Assembly (NCBI GenBank): GCA_003259005.1
Contig: QLII01000003.1
Location: 1 to 64,000, forward strand
DNA length: 64,000 nucleotides
Direction: 5' to 3'
From: Spirosoma telluris
Lineage (GTDB): Bacteria > Bacteroidota > Bacteroidia > Cytophagales > Spirosomataceae
In this document: positions 33,601 to 42,394 of the stretch, piece after piece
Layout: each line of letters begins with the position of its first letter
How positions within the stretch are numbered: position 1 is the first letter of the stretch
Translations under genes and position numbers: made by a program
Notes under the pieces: generated by a model
Told to the model about the DNA's origin: nothing
Databases searched by the model: none
What the model saw: only the letters and a program-made list of their open reading frames with translations

Positions 33601-34445
33601 AAATCAGCAATTAATACATGCTTATCACGAAGAGAAGCCACTGCATCCCAAGCGCTTGGGGATGAAATAATTAGGCACCGATTGACAATATCCAGTTGAT
33701 TATTGTTTTCCAAAGAAGCAATATAAGCAGCGACAAAATCTGCCAGTTGATTTGGAAAGTGAGTATCAACCTTCAGTCGAATTGAATCCCCATCTAAAAT
33801 TTCGTGCAATTTGTTACAGGCCTCCGTTCGATTAATAAGAAAGAGACCTGTGTCTAGAGGTGGTGGATTGCCTATAAGTTTTAAATCATTCCACCGCTGT
33901 TCTGTCGTTTGAAGGTACTCAGTAGAAAATCCCATTTCGGTATTCAGCCACTGTTCGACTGACGGGAAATGGCCTATCCAATCAATTAGTTTTGTGCCAT
34001 CTATAATACAAACGTCTCGCCAGTCTTTGAGTTTACGTCTTTTCTTAAGCCAACTGACTTGAGCATCTTCTTTCCAGGTATGTTGCCAATCTTTCCGGGC
34101 CGATAATGGTGTGACGAAAATGAATGTCGCTTGAAGGCGTTCCTCTTCATCAATAGCCTCAGTAAGCTCTTTATAATCAGAAGTTGCCTTGGCCCCTGCA
34201 TTTTCTCCCGTTCCTATTTCCCAATAGGATTTGCCTTCGGGAACAAATGGATTAAAACTTATCTGGGTATGTAATATGCCATCGGGTCCAGGTTGTCCAA
34301 TACTGTCACTTTGGGGAAATCGACGCTCTAATGGGTAAGGCGCAGACGCGCAAACTAATCGAAATACTAAATCAACAATAATTCCTTGTGCCTTCCGACT
34401 ATTGGCTCTTACCCAGCCATCTAAGCTATTCTCGGTTATTTTCAT
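30639..34445 (-). CDS. Very large defence-like protein with a PD-(D/E)xK-like N-terminus
   Basis: The 1268-residue soluble protein has no known name. Its first 180 residues look like a restriction-endonuclease fold. GQPGPDGIL is followed by SYWEIGTGENAGAKATSDY, which fits an Asp...Glu-x-Gly...Lys site, then strands ATFIFVTPLS and VCIIDGTKLIDWI. Residues about 205-430 resemble a STAND/AAA-like NTPase with a Walker-B-like HVLIADFEL, but no glycine-rich P-loop is visible. The remaining 800 residues are mostly helical, like repeat sensor domains. This nuclease-NTPase-like-sensor order matches standalone phage-defence proteins. It stands alone in a 3.8-kb gene, and its promoter region is shared divergently with the Fic gene. 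The nuclease call is by motif only. Confidence 0.6.
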   Translation of the reverse strand: MKITENSLDGWVRANSRKAQGIIVDLVFRLVCASAPYPLERRFPQSDSIGQPGPDGILHTQISFNPFVPEGKSYWEIGTGENAGAKATSDYKELTEAIDEEERLQATFIFVTPLSARKDWQHTWKEDAQVSWLKKRRKLKDWRDVCIIDGTKLIDWIGHFPSVEQWLNTEMGFSTEYLQTTEQRWNDLKLIGNPPPLDTGLFLINRTEACNKLHEILDGDSIRLKVDTHFPNQLADFVAAYIASLENNNQLDIVNRCLIISSPSAWDAVASLRDKHVLIADFELNDTESGGMMLLERAKRGGHAVIFAGMPGGIPGLNRVNMPSPNTYQVEQALVQAGYPDQRARSLSQKSSGNLNSLLRCLQNLSLLPQWAQETDAAELVIAELLGGWTEWMEGDQKAIDRLSGNVYGEWIGTMRNILLRPGTPLLHRDGNWKVVTRYEVWYALGPRIFNEQLDRFKDLAITVLREVDPQFELSASDRHMANVLEKKHKYSTGLRIGISESLALLGNHFKPLTSCSLGKAEQIAQMVVRATLKDGDWSLWASLNHQLPLLAEAAPDQFLHAVESSLSTVPCPFDSLFSQEGAGLFGTNYLTGLLWALETLAWESDYLIRSIVVLGELASKDPGGNWANRPINSLTTILLPWYPQTCASIAKRKAAVATLVDEFPDIGWQLIVSLMPKTHSTTMGTRKPTWRESIPDIWKPGVTNREYFEQVNGYTELAIDLAKKDNKKLAELISRLADLAPAAQDLLLTYLVSNDIAQLPETERLLIWNTLIGLVVKHRKFSDTDWALPAAQLSRMEQVASRISPTAGFYRHQRLFNERDAIFFESQGNYEEQWKKLQEIRQEAIAEVYAAGGLEAVLAFTQQVDSPVHVGLALGVIETAELEPTLLANLLLEDLKPLSLFIGGYINARFRVKGWDWIDALDFSTWQPETIGQLFANLPFSSDTWDRIGKLLSENESIYWSKTNVNPYQAGQKLSWAIDRLVEYNRAYDAVYCIWYINHEKLPLDVKQAVKVLVAVSQSSKTANTMDAHYVVEIIKALQDNDETNPDDMYLVEWLLLPFLDRHSEASPRFLMQRLADEPAFFCEILRLIYRSKNQNEEKEEVTEQRRNLALNAYHLLDDWRIPPGKQKDGSFHGEKLTYWLDEVKRECTETGHLASALSNVGKILVYTPADPGGLWIHQAAARELNSKDAQEMRNGFSTQVFNSRGVYTSTSGKAEHQLAEKYRSQAEQLEEYGYYRFATTLKGLSTSYERDAEREAADDLDDVWRS

Positions 34446-34668
34446 TGTGCGAATAGGAGTTACTTATGATGTCAATCATCATAGTTGATTTTTTATAAGG
34501 TGAATATAATCAACCTGTGATGCCTCTGAGTAAATCTAAATGGGCTTATATACTTTAAAATATCCTCTCAATAGAAACAGTTCACCATAGATTTTATGAC
34601 CAATCTACTGGATACGAAAATAACTTATATTCCTATATTTACAGATAAAATACAGATAAAATACGGAT

Positions 34669-35736
34669 ATGGCGTTTGAAAATAAGCTTCAGTTTGACTT
34701 TACTACCATGCAGGAGGTAATTCGTCGAATTGGGTTAATTGACGCATTTAGAGGGAAATGGGGGGCTATCGAGCAAAAGAATAATCGGTACCTGAGAGAG
34801 CTACGTAGAGTAGCGACCATTGAAAGTATTGGATCTTCGACGCGGATTGAAGGAGCAATCCTGACGAATGAAGAGGTTGAAAAGTTAATCCGGAATGTAA
34901 AAATTACTGAGTTCAAAACCCGAGATGAACAGGAGGTATTCGGATACTATGAAGCCTTAGATTTGATTCTGGATCATGCCAAGGAGATTGAACTGTCAGA
35001 GGCTTATGTAAAGCAGCTGCACGGTATTTTACTCCGTTATAGCAATAAGGATCAGCGGCACCGGGGTGGTTATAAAACGCTATCGAACCAAGTCGTAGCC
35101 AATTATCCAGACGGGAGTCAGCGGGTCATCTTCAATACAACAGCTCCCCATCTGACTGAAACAGAAATGTATGAGATGATTAGCTGGGTACGGATTGCCT
35201 TAGAAAACGGCAAAATTCATCCGCTGCTAGTCATTGGTCTATTTGTCTATGAATTCTTATCAATCCATCCTTTCCAGGATGGCAATGGCCGGTTGTCACG
35301 GCTGATGACCACACTGTTGCTGCTAAAAATGGGCTATGATTTTGCTCAGTATGTATCCTTCGAAAATATCATAGAGCAACGTAAGGCAGACTATTATCGG
35401 GCATTGATGGCAGGTCAGCAATACCGTAGTACGGAAAAAGAGGTGATAGGAGAATGGATGGTTTTCTTTTTGGAATGTCTGCAAACGTTGACAAGTCGAT
35501 TAGAAAGCAAATACGCTTTGTACAAGGATAAAGGAGGGTATCTAAACGAGCGCCAACATCAGATACTAGCAGTGCTACAGGATCATCAACCCGTAAAGGT
35601 TAGCGACTTAAGTGTTTTGCTGCCGGCTGTATCGATAAACACCCTTAAAAAGGATTTGCAATACATGGTACAGCAAGGGATACTTGAGCGCCTTGGCGAA
35701 TTGAAGGCAACAGTGTATCTGGTAAAATCTAAGTAG
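34669..35736 (+). CDS. fic: Fic-family protein, class II (N-terminal inhibitory helix)
   Basis: The 355-residue enzyme is predicted to transfer AMP or another nucleotide moiety to protein hydroxyls. The active-site motif HPFQDGNGRLSR is complete at residues 200-211. The inhibitory motif S-T-R-I-E-G lies at residues 57-62, upstream of the Fic core, which makes it class II. Its Glu61 would block ATP until relieved. A Fic N-terminal domain comes first. The C-terminal 70 residues (ERQHQILAVLQDHQPVKVSD) look like a winged helix, suggesting DNA or self-regulation. Just before the ATG lie two copies of ACAGATAAAAT in tandem (34640-34661), followed by a partial third. It is divergent from the large nuclease-like gene. 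Confidence 0.92.
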   Translation: MAFENKLQFDFTTMQEVIRRIGLIDAFRGKWGAIEQKNNRYLRELRRVATIESIGSSTRIEGAILTNEEVEKLIRNVKITEFKTRDEQEVFGYYEALDLILDHAKEIELSEAYVKQLHGILLRYSNKDQRHRGGYKTLSNQVVANYPDGSQRVIFNTTAPHLTETEMYEMISWVRIALENGKIHPLLVIGLFVYEFLSIHPFQDGNGRLSRLMTTLLLLKMGYDFAQYVSFENIIEQRKADYYRALMAGQQYRSTEKEVIGEWMVFFLECLQTLTSRLESKYALYKDKGGYLNERQHQILAVLQDHQPVKVSDLSVLLPAVSINTLKKDLQYMVQQGILERLGELKATVYLVKSK

Positions 35737-35739
35737 GCT

Positions 35740-36190
35740 GTGTAATCGCTACCACAAGCAACGGCTTGTAATCAATATTGATCGCTGGACTTCACCTTGG
35801 ATAACATAACGGGTGGTCGCAAGTTTCGCACCTTGAATGTAGTCAACGATTACAATGACACCGGCCACCTGGCGGGAAGCCTTGGGTATCGAGGTAGATT
35901 GTTCACTACCAGTTTAGCAGGTTACTCCTTACTATATTAACTGGTAGAACGGTATGGTATACCAGAGCGGTTACGCAGTAATTATGGTCCGGAGTTAATT
36001 AGCCAAACTTAACAGGATTGGTATAAGGACCACACCGCTGAGGTATGTTAGATCGAGCCGGGCAAACTCCTCAGTATGCGTACATTGAATGCTTCAACGG
36101 GACGTTTCGGTGAGAAGTTCTACATGCCTATATTTTTACCAGTTTAAAGCAGATGAGCCACCAACTGCTTTATGAGAAATTAGAGCAGCA
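35740..36190 (+). pseudogene. Decayed IS3-family OrfB remnant
   Basis: No open frame survives, but pieces of an integrase-core transposase can be read in order across frames: GRKFRTLNVVNDYN near 35816, then a region matching VERYGIPERLRSNYGPEL near 35945. After these come IEPGKTPQYAYIECFNG at about 36050-36100 and VLHAYIFTSLKQ near 36120. Stops and missing bases are frequent. It fills the gap between the Fic gene and the WYL regulator and shows past insertion activity in the island. Confidence 0.7.
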
Positions 36191-36195
36191 AGTAC

Positions 36196-37191
36196 TTATT
36201 CATATTGTTTTAATGCTTTTTTGAAAAGCTTTTTCATAGACTTACGAAGTGATTCAGGAGCTAATACTTTCAAATCGGGTCCAAAACCTAGCAGGAGTGT
36301 TCTGAATTCTTGGTTGATTATCAATCTGAGCTCTATTTCCATTCCTTCAGATGTATCAGTAATTATATTTTGACTAGCATGTAACTTTTTGGTGCGCAGA
36401 TAAGGTGCCCGTCCAGCAGAAATGTGTAGACGAATTGTTTCAACACCTAGATTATTCTCGGGAATTGTTACACCAATGAGTGAATTGAAGTAGGAACTAA
36501 AATCAATATCTACTGCGCGAAATTTTAATTGACTATCTTCAATCAGATTGATACGATCTAAGGCATAATTTTGCAGGTTTGGGCCTTTGGCTTCATTAAG
36601 AGCGATTAAATACCATCGTCCATTAAACGTTTTTAAAAGTTGTGGATGAACTTCTTCAAGGCTAGCCTGCGTAGCGCGATAAGATTGATAATGCAGTTTA
36701 ACTGGGTTCCTTTCACGAATTGCCTTATATAACGGCTTTAGATGTAAGGTACCTGTATAATCTGGTGCTAATTCAAGCTGAAGTATTGGAGTCGATGAAA
36801 TGCCTGCACTTGGCACTTGCCTTTCCAAACGTTGAATTAGCTCGTCTAGGTCATCTGCTAGACCGAAACCACGTAGGCCTTTCAATGTGTGCAGACTTTG
36901 TTGTAGAAGAACCAAATCATCACTAGTGAGGGGTGATTTAAAAATAGAGTAGTCTGGGTCTGTGTAATGATAGCCTTTCAGACGAGTAAACTCGATCGGT
37001 GCATTATAATGCGTTGACGAACGCATAGCTTCCAAATCCCCTCTTAGTGTTCGTATTGAGACGGTCGCTCCAGTGTTATTCTTTTCCCTCACCTCATTCA
37101 ATAAATCCTTAAACGTCCAAATGCGATTCCGGCGACTCAGGCAGCTATCGATGATAATGTAGCGGTTTAGAGCGTTTTTATTGGTTGGCAT
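36196..37191 (-). CDS. WYL-domain transcriptional regulator (BrxR/CapW-like)
   Basis: The 331-residue protein has an N-terminal winged helix (about 8-70, WTFKDLLNEVREKNNTGA then SIRTLRGDLEAMR). A WYL domain follows (about 145-225) with LKPLYKAIRERNPVKLHYQSY and RWYLIALNE, and a WCX-like C-terminal domain comes last. WYL regulators of this build repress defence operons and are thought to respond to a nucleic-acid or nucleotide ligand. It is divergent from the ubiquitin-like operon starting at 37506. The 314-bp gap holds a palindrome suited to its binding. No frame break is present. Control of the neighbouring operon is inferred. Confidence 0.88.
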   Translation of the reverse strand: MPTNKNALNRYIIIDSCLSRRNRIWTFKDLLNEVREKNNTGATVSIRTLRGDLEAMRSSTHYNAPIEFTRLKGYHYTDPDYSIFKSPLTSDDLVLLQQSLHTLKGLRGFGLADDLDELIQRLERQVPSAGISSTPILQLELAPDYTGTLHLKPLYKAIRERNPVKLHYQSYRATQASLEEVHPQLLKTFNGRWYLIALNEAKGPNLQNYALDRINLIEDSQLKFRAVDIDFSSYFNSLIGVTIPENNLGVETIRLHISAGRAPYLRTKKLHASQNIITDTSEGMEIELRLIINQEFRTLLLGFGPDLKVLAPESLRKSMKKLFKKALKQYE

Positions 37192-37315
37192 TCTACTTAG
37201 GATTTCAATTTGGAATACTGAAAAATAGGTTTGCGAGTGATCAGATTAGGCTAAGTACGTTCTTGTGTAATTCGCTATCAAACAAGATCTGAAAAAAAAT
37301 TTATATTTTTTTTTA

Positions 37316-37338
37316 ACTGTGCAAATAGGCTGCACAGT
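37316..37338. promoter_or_regulatory. Probable operator of the WYL regulator
   Basis: A perfect inverted repeat, ACTGTGCA (37316-37323), seven bases, TGCACAGT (37331-37338), lies in the gene-free divergent region 37192-37505. It is placed where it could control both the regulator and the operon at 37506. Its size and symmetry suit a dimeric winged-helix protein. Nothing else distinct was seen in this gap apart from A/T runs near 37290-37314. Confidence 0.6.
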
Positions 37339-37505
37339 CGTTTTTTTCCTTTGCCACGGCAACTGAATAAATCCCTCACAACTGTAGTCGATCATCAATT
37401 GAGGAACTGTTATCGATTGCCAACTAGCAATTGTCTGAAACGGGCAGTGGTACACTAACTACTTAAGCGTTTCGAAAACTTAATCGTTTAGTAAACTTCT
37501 TTATT

Positions 37506-38666
37506 ATGGCAAAAGCCTCAATTAAGTACTACCCAGTAGGTAATGGTGATATGTCACTGATTATCCTGGAAGACGGCACCAGAATACTGGTTGACTGTAA
37601 GCTGACCGCGAAGTCCGATGAAAGCACGGATCCAAAAATTTGTGATGTCAAAAAGGATCTACTGAACTCGCTTCAAAAACGGGATGGCAATTACTATGTG
37701 GACGTATTTATACTTACCCACGGAGACCGGGATCATTGCCACGGTTTTAAAGACAACTTTTATCAAGGTGATCCTGCAAAGTACGGGCAGAAAGAGCGTG
37801 ATCAGAATCTGATCATCATGGACACAATGTGGTTTTCACCCATGATTGCTGAACAGTACACTAACGAGGATGAGGATGCGCATCAGTGTGAAGCAGAAAG
37901 GCGGCTTGATCTGCATCGAAACAAGCATTCTAACAAGGATAAACCCGGCAATCGTATTAAAATAATCGGCTATGACAGCAATAAAGATTATCAAGACCTA
38001 AATCATCTACGGGCTGTGCCAGGAGACGTGGTGACCCGATTCAATGATACTGATCAGCAGACGTTCTCGATCTTTATTCACGCACCCTTCAAAATCCATC
38101 TGGACTCTCCGGATAAGGATAAAAACTCGGCCAGCATTGTTTTTCAGGCGCGATTTAAAGCCTATAGTTGGCGTTCAGATTTCTGCTGTCTGGCTATGTT
38201 CGGCGGAGATTCGGACCATACTACGTGGGCCGAGATTTTGGAGCGTACGAAACGGTTTGAGAATGATGTCAATGAAGAGGCTTTAAGCTGGGATTTGTTT
38301 CTTGCTCCTCACCACTGTTCCTGGAGTTTCTTCAATGATACCTCAGAAGATGATGTGCAACCCACTTCACTCGAAGCACTGGATAATGCCCGTAATGGAG
38401 CCTGGGTAATTGCCTCCAGTAAAAAGGTCGTCAATAATGATGACAATCCGCCTTACTATGACGCCAAAAAAGAATACATAAAAAAGCTATCCGGTTCGGA
38501 TAAGTTTCTCAATACGGCTGTGGAACCGAATGAGTCCGCGCCAGAGCCCATAGTTTTTGATATTACGGCTAATGGGCCAGCTAGAGCACCCAAAAAGTCC
38601 ACGGGTTCAGCTTCTGGTTCAGCAGGTGGTGCCGGTGCGGCAGGAACGGTAATAACCCAAGGATAA
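37506..38666 (+). CDS. Metallo-beta-lactamase-fold protein with Gly-ending tail, first gene of a ubiquitin-like operon
   Basis: The 386-residue protein has a ComEC-like metallo-beta-lactamase fold. It opens with IKYYPVGNGDMSLIILEDG. The metal motif is THGDRDHCHGF at about residues 71-81 (HxDxDH with HG). Further ligand blocks are MFGGDSDHTTW and FLAPHHCSW near 268. There is no signal peptide. From about residue 350 the protein becomes a disordered tail rich in Gly, Ser and Ala (KKSTGSASGSAGGAGAAG) and ends in TVITQG. A flexible tail ending in Gly beside an E1/E2 enzyme recalls the CBASS nucleotidyltransferases that Cap2 conjugates through their C-terminus. It is followed after one base by the conjugation gene. 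Phosphodiesterase or nuclease activity is likely from the fold but not shown. Confidence 0.85.
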   Translation: MAKASIKYYPVGNGDMSLIILEDGTRILVDCKLTAKSDESTDPKICDVKKDLLNSLQKRDGNYYVDVFILTHGDRDHCHGFKDNFYQGDPAKYGQKERDQNLIIMDTMWFSPMIAEQYTNEDEDAHQCEAERRLDLHRNKHSNKDKPGNRIKIIGYDSNKDYQDLNHLRAVPGDVVTRFNDTDQQTFSIFIHAPFKIHLDSPDKDKNSASIVFQARFKAYSWRSDFCCLAMFGGDSDHTTWAEILERTKRFENDVNEEALSWDLFLAPHHCSWSFFNDTSEDDVQPTSLEALDNARNGAWVIASSKKVVNNDDNPPYYDAKKEYIKKLSGSDKFLNTAVEPNESAPEPIVFDITANGPARAPKKSTGSASGSAGGAGAAGTVITQG

Positions 38667-38667
38667 T

Positions 38668-40922
38668 ATGCTGTATAGTACCGCTCTTCAAGAATATGCA
38701 GATGAGTTGTCGGTTGAGGTTCAGTCTGCAATACAGGAAATCACTCAATACTTTGGGATAACGAATCCCAAAGTATTGACGCTTGATCAATGGCACATTG
38801 TTGTACCGGTTATTTACAAAGTGTCCCTGCCGAGTAGGGCGCAGTAGATGGTATTGATATAAGGGATCAGGAACCCATGCTAATTCTATTATCATTAACT
38901 AGATTCCCCCACGCTGCGCCTTTTATTTTAAGTGACAGGAAAGATTTTCCCAAATCACGGCTTTCGCATTTATATTTTACTACGGATGATGAGCCCGCCA
39001 GATTATGTCTAGTGCGCAATAATCCCCACGAATGGTTCGCAACCATCAAACTAAGGGACTTTCTGGACGTAGGCGGACAGTGGCTTTATAAGGCAGCAAC
39101 AGGTCAGCTCAATGAAGACGGAGGTGAGTTCGATCCGACCAGGCTGGAAGGAAATATATTTTCAACGCATATATACCGCTATGATCTAATCAACGAGGTC
39201 GTCTTCAACGATCAGCGATTTGTCCCTGAACTTCCCATGGCATTATTTGCTGGGGCTCAGATTTTGAAGACGGGAAAGAATGCTTCTTACCAGACAAATG
39301 TACATATTCCTTTTATCGCCTTTGATACCGTACGCGATGCGATAGCGAAGCTACTGCAGGGAGATACTGAAGATCAAAGTGCAAACCCGGTATTTACGTT
39401 TGTCTTCTGGGATTCCGACGGCGCGACTGAGGGCTTGTATCTAACATCCAGGCCTAAAAATTATGGACAGCTCAAACTATTCTTCAGCCTGCGTGGAATC
39501 AGCTTGCACCAGGCGCTCTTGAAACTGGAAGAGCTTGGTGCTATCTATAGGCGTGGTCTTTCTTTGATTTTTGCCATTAAACGACCCCGTAGAGTTATCG
39601 GCTACAACGGGAATTATGAGTTCATAAATTTTCTGATCCTCTTGCCAGCCGAAGGCGTAGCTGGTTTGACTGATAATGAAGAGGTGATGCTTCAAGGGCA
39701 TATTGAACCCTTCAGCAAAGCCACGGCTAGATACCTATCAGCCAAGAGTCAGATGCCCGCTACGCTTTACATTGGTGCCGGATCCCTTGGTTCTAAGCTA
39801 ATACTTCATGATGCGAGGAGCGGAAACATAGAGCTAGGTATTTGTGATAACGATAACATGCTGCCGCATAACCTGGCCCGTCATGAATTGACCGCTGATC
39901 AGTTGGGTCAGAATAAAGCTGAAGCTCTGGTAACAGTAATTAAGAAATTTTATTCTGCCGACAACTCCAATAAAATTGTCGCTATTGAGTCCGATGCCAT
40001 ATACCTAGATCGTGAATTTCAAGAATACCAGTGCATTATCGATACAACTGCAAGTGTGCAGGTAATGAACTTTCTGATCTCAAAGCAACTGCCGACAAAC
40101 ACCAGATATTATAAAGCGGAAATTGCGGATGCAGGGGCCCTGGGTTTATTATACGCAGAAGGATACAACCGTAATCCAAGGATGGACGACTTGGTGAATC
40201 TGGCCTGTTTTAATGCCACCAAGAATGAGCAACTCCGGATCTGGCGAATAAATGACGTGCACCGCGAAGTGACCACGTTAAACGTGGGACTAGGTTGTAG
40301 TTCAACAACATCAGTGATGGCAGATGATACTCTGGGTTTTCATGCTAGCGTGTTCTCAAGAATGTTAGCCAAAGCAACCACTCAGGAGAGTCATAGTATC
40401 TCAGGGCTATTGGCCATTTCCAGTCTGGACGAAAGTAAAGGCTTCCCGAGCATCAGTACAGAATATATTGACGTGCAGGCATTCGATGTACTAAACTGTA
40501 AGGCCGGTAGCGGTTGGGAAGTGCGGTTGATGGGTGGCATTAACGAATTGCTTCTTGCGAACGGCAATCGCCAGGCACCTAAAGAAACAGGCGGGGTACT
40601 GATAGGTATCGCTAATTATAAAACGAAAACGATTCATGTTTTTGACCTTATAACTGAGCCGCAAGGCAGCCATGGAACCTACTGCGAGTTTGTTCGTGGT
40701 GCCAATGGCTTACCAGATGAAATCGATGAAATCAAGCGAAAGACTGGTGAGGTTATTGGTTACATAGGGGAATGGCATACGCACCCCATGAACCTGAAAG
40801 GCTTAAGCATACAGGATGAAAAAACCATTGCTGAACTTAGGGTATTGAACCGCACGGTTCCTATACCTACTTGCGCCTTGATCGTGACACCAGATGAGCT
40901 TCTGGCTTATGTTTATGAATAA
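38668..40922 (+). CDS. E2-E1-JAB triple-domain ubiquitin-like conjugation/deconjugation protein
   Basis: This protein should activate, transfer and remove a protein C-terminus. An apparent 59-codon frame (38668-38847) and a 681-codon frame (from 38877) become one 751-residue protein if one G is added at 38837-38839, joining WHIVVPVIYKVSLPSRG to AVDGIDIRDQEPMLILLSLT. Residues 1-170 then form an E2-like fold with FPHAAPFIL and a Cys in HLYF...ARLCLVRNNPHEW (about residue 114). The E1 domain has YIGAGSLGSK (about 370) and a candidate Cys in GLGCSSTTS (about 545). The C-terminal JAB domain has ETGGVLIG and GEWHTHPMNLKGLSIQDE, a complete JAMM site. In type II CBASS these functions are split between Cap2 and Cap3. 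The start lies one base after the previous stop. Confidence 0.88.
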
Positions 40923-40936
40923 ATTTAGGATTGGCT

Positions 40937-42265
40937 ATGCATGAAAAAAAAAGAGTAGGACTTGCTTTGTCTGGCGGAGGTTACCGGGCAGCAGCTTTTC
41001 ATTTAGGCACTTTAAAAAAATTACATGAGCTGGGCATTCTCCCCCAAATAGATGTCCTATCTACCGTTTCTGGTGGGTCGATTACGGGCGCTTATTACTG
41101 CCTAAACCAAAACGATTTCGCGACTTTTGAGCAGGATTTGAAGCAAAAACTCGCTACGAAAAGCGTCATCCGTTCAGTCGTCTTCTCCTGGATATTTTTT
41201 AGAGCGTTGGTGTATTTCTTTGGTGGCCTGATTCTGACCGGTTATTTATTGGTAGCGGGTTGGTGGTTGCTGGCTACGTTTATAGGGTTTTTATGGCTAT
41301 TCTGCCTTTTCCGATTTCAATTTTCTATCTTTCCCGTAAGCCGTCAGATCGAACGGGCCTACGATTCTTTCTTTTACAATAAGGCTACCCTATCAGATTT
41401 ACCTGATCAGCCTGTATTAGCCATTGCATCCACGAATCTACAGACCTGTCGCCCTTTTACTTTTTCAAAAAAGAAAATGGAGGACTCGTTCTATGCCTAT
41501 CAGCAATTCCCGATACGCTTTCAGCATCAAGCCTTTCCATTGGCCCGGGCCGTAATGGCTTCGAGCTGCGTACCATTTGCCTTCTCGCCGGTCCGCATTG
41601 ACCGGGAATACTTTCAAAAGCCTGAACACTTTAACCAGATTCGTCCCTACTTGGTGGATGGTGGTATTTTCGATAATCAAGGCATCCAAAAGCTTTCTCA
41701 GCCAAGAAGCTCTTATGAATGTGATATGATAATTACCAGCGATGCAGGCAACAAACTACCTTTTGAAGGTACATACACGAACACGTTTGCTTTGCTGCTG
41801 AGAACGGTAAATACATTCATGACCCGAATCAAAAATTTTCAGATGGCTCAGCATCTATTCGATGCGGCTAAAAGTCATCATAAAGAGATTGCTTACCTAT
41901 CTCTAGGCTGGGATGTCGAAAAATGTTTATCGGGATTCTTCGATGGATTAAAAGCTGGTCGAATTCCGACTCGGTTAATTGAAGCCCATCAGATTCCAGA
42001 AGAGTGGCTTTCAGATTTAGATATCCATGAAGAGGCTGTATTGGAGCGACTTCAAGCCAGTATCGGCTATAGTCATATTATTAGCGAAAAAGTGGCCGAC
42101 CAAGACAAGTTGGTAGCTCGAAGTGTTTCGACGAATTTAACGAAGTTAAGCACTAAGCAAATAGACTGTCTTATGCGACATGCGGCCAACTTAACTGAGA
42201 TTCAAGTTCGTTTGTACTGCCCGTCTTTAATTGGCAATTTGACCGGAATAAGTCGTCAATCATAA
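40937..42265 (+). CDS. Patatin-like phospholipase with a transmembrane hairpin
   Basis: The 442-residue protein is a predicted membrane-degrading effector. It begins RVGLALSGGGYRAAAFHLG (oxyanion hole). The nucleophile Ser is in STVSGGS (about residue 45) and the dyad Asp in LVDGGIFDNQG (about 241). Two hydrophobic segments between residues about 85 and 130 (VVFSWIFFRALVYFFGGLIL and a following WWLLATFIGFLWLFCLF) form a hairpin inserted in the catalytic domain, tying it to the inner membrane. ATG at 40937 is chosen over a TTG six bases upstream. Patatin phospholipases are common CBASS effectors (CapV). Here one follows the E2-E1-JAB gene by 14 bases, so it is probably the killing arm of the system. 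Confidence 0.88.
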   Translation: MHEKKRVGLALSGGGYRAAAFHLGTLKKLHELGILPQIDVLSTVSGGSITGAYYCLNQNDFATFEQDLKQKLATKSVIRSVVFSWIFFRALVYFFGGLILTGYLLVAGWWLLATFIGFLWLFCLFRFQFSIFPVSRQIERAYDSFFYNKATLSDLPDQPVLAIASTNLQTCRPFTFSKKKMEDSFYAYQQFPIRFQHQAFPLARAVMASSCVPFAFSPVRIDREYFQKPEHFNQIRPYLVDGGIFDNQGIQKLSQPRSSYECDMIITSDAGNKLPFEGTYTNTFALLLRTVNTFMTRIKNFQMAQHLFDAAKSHHKEIAYLSLGWDVEKCLSGFFDGLKAGRIPTRLIEAHQIPEEWLSDLDIHEEAVLERLQASIGYSHIISEKVADQDKLVARSVSTNLTKLSTKQIDCLMRHAANLTEIQVRLYCPSLIGNLTGISRQS

Positions 42266-42394
42266 CGAAATTAGGAAGTTCTGTGAAAAGTACGGTACGA
42301 GTGGTCAGTCCCGGGTGGGTGGACCGACTCTTGCCCCCTGATCATTATCGATCTATAGTTTTTGGTATAAATAGTAAGACTGAAGAACTAATCC

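Noticed and set aside
38668..38847. A separate 59-residue ubiquitin-like protein upstream of E2-E1-JAB
   Set aside because: It lacks a C-terminal Gly and fuses cleanly with the next frame after one base is added, completing an E2 fold.
38668..40922. Cofactor-biosynthesis ThiF/MoeB protein
   Set aside because: The E1 domain is fused to E2 and JAB domains and there are no thiamine or molybdopterin genes nearby.
37506..42265. Canonical type II CBASS
   Set aside because: No CD-NTase (cGAS/DncV-like) gene or its motif is present in the operon; only the E2-E1-JAB and phospholipase parts match.
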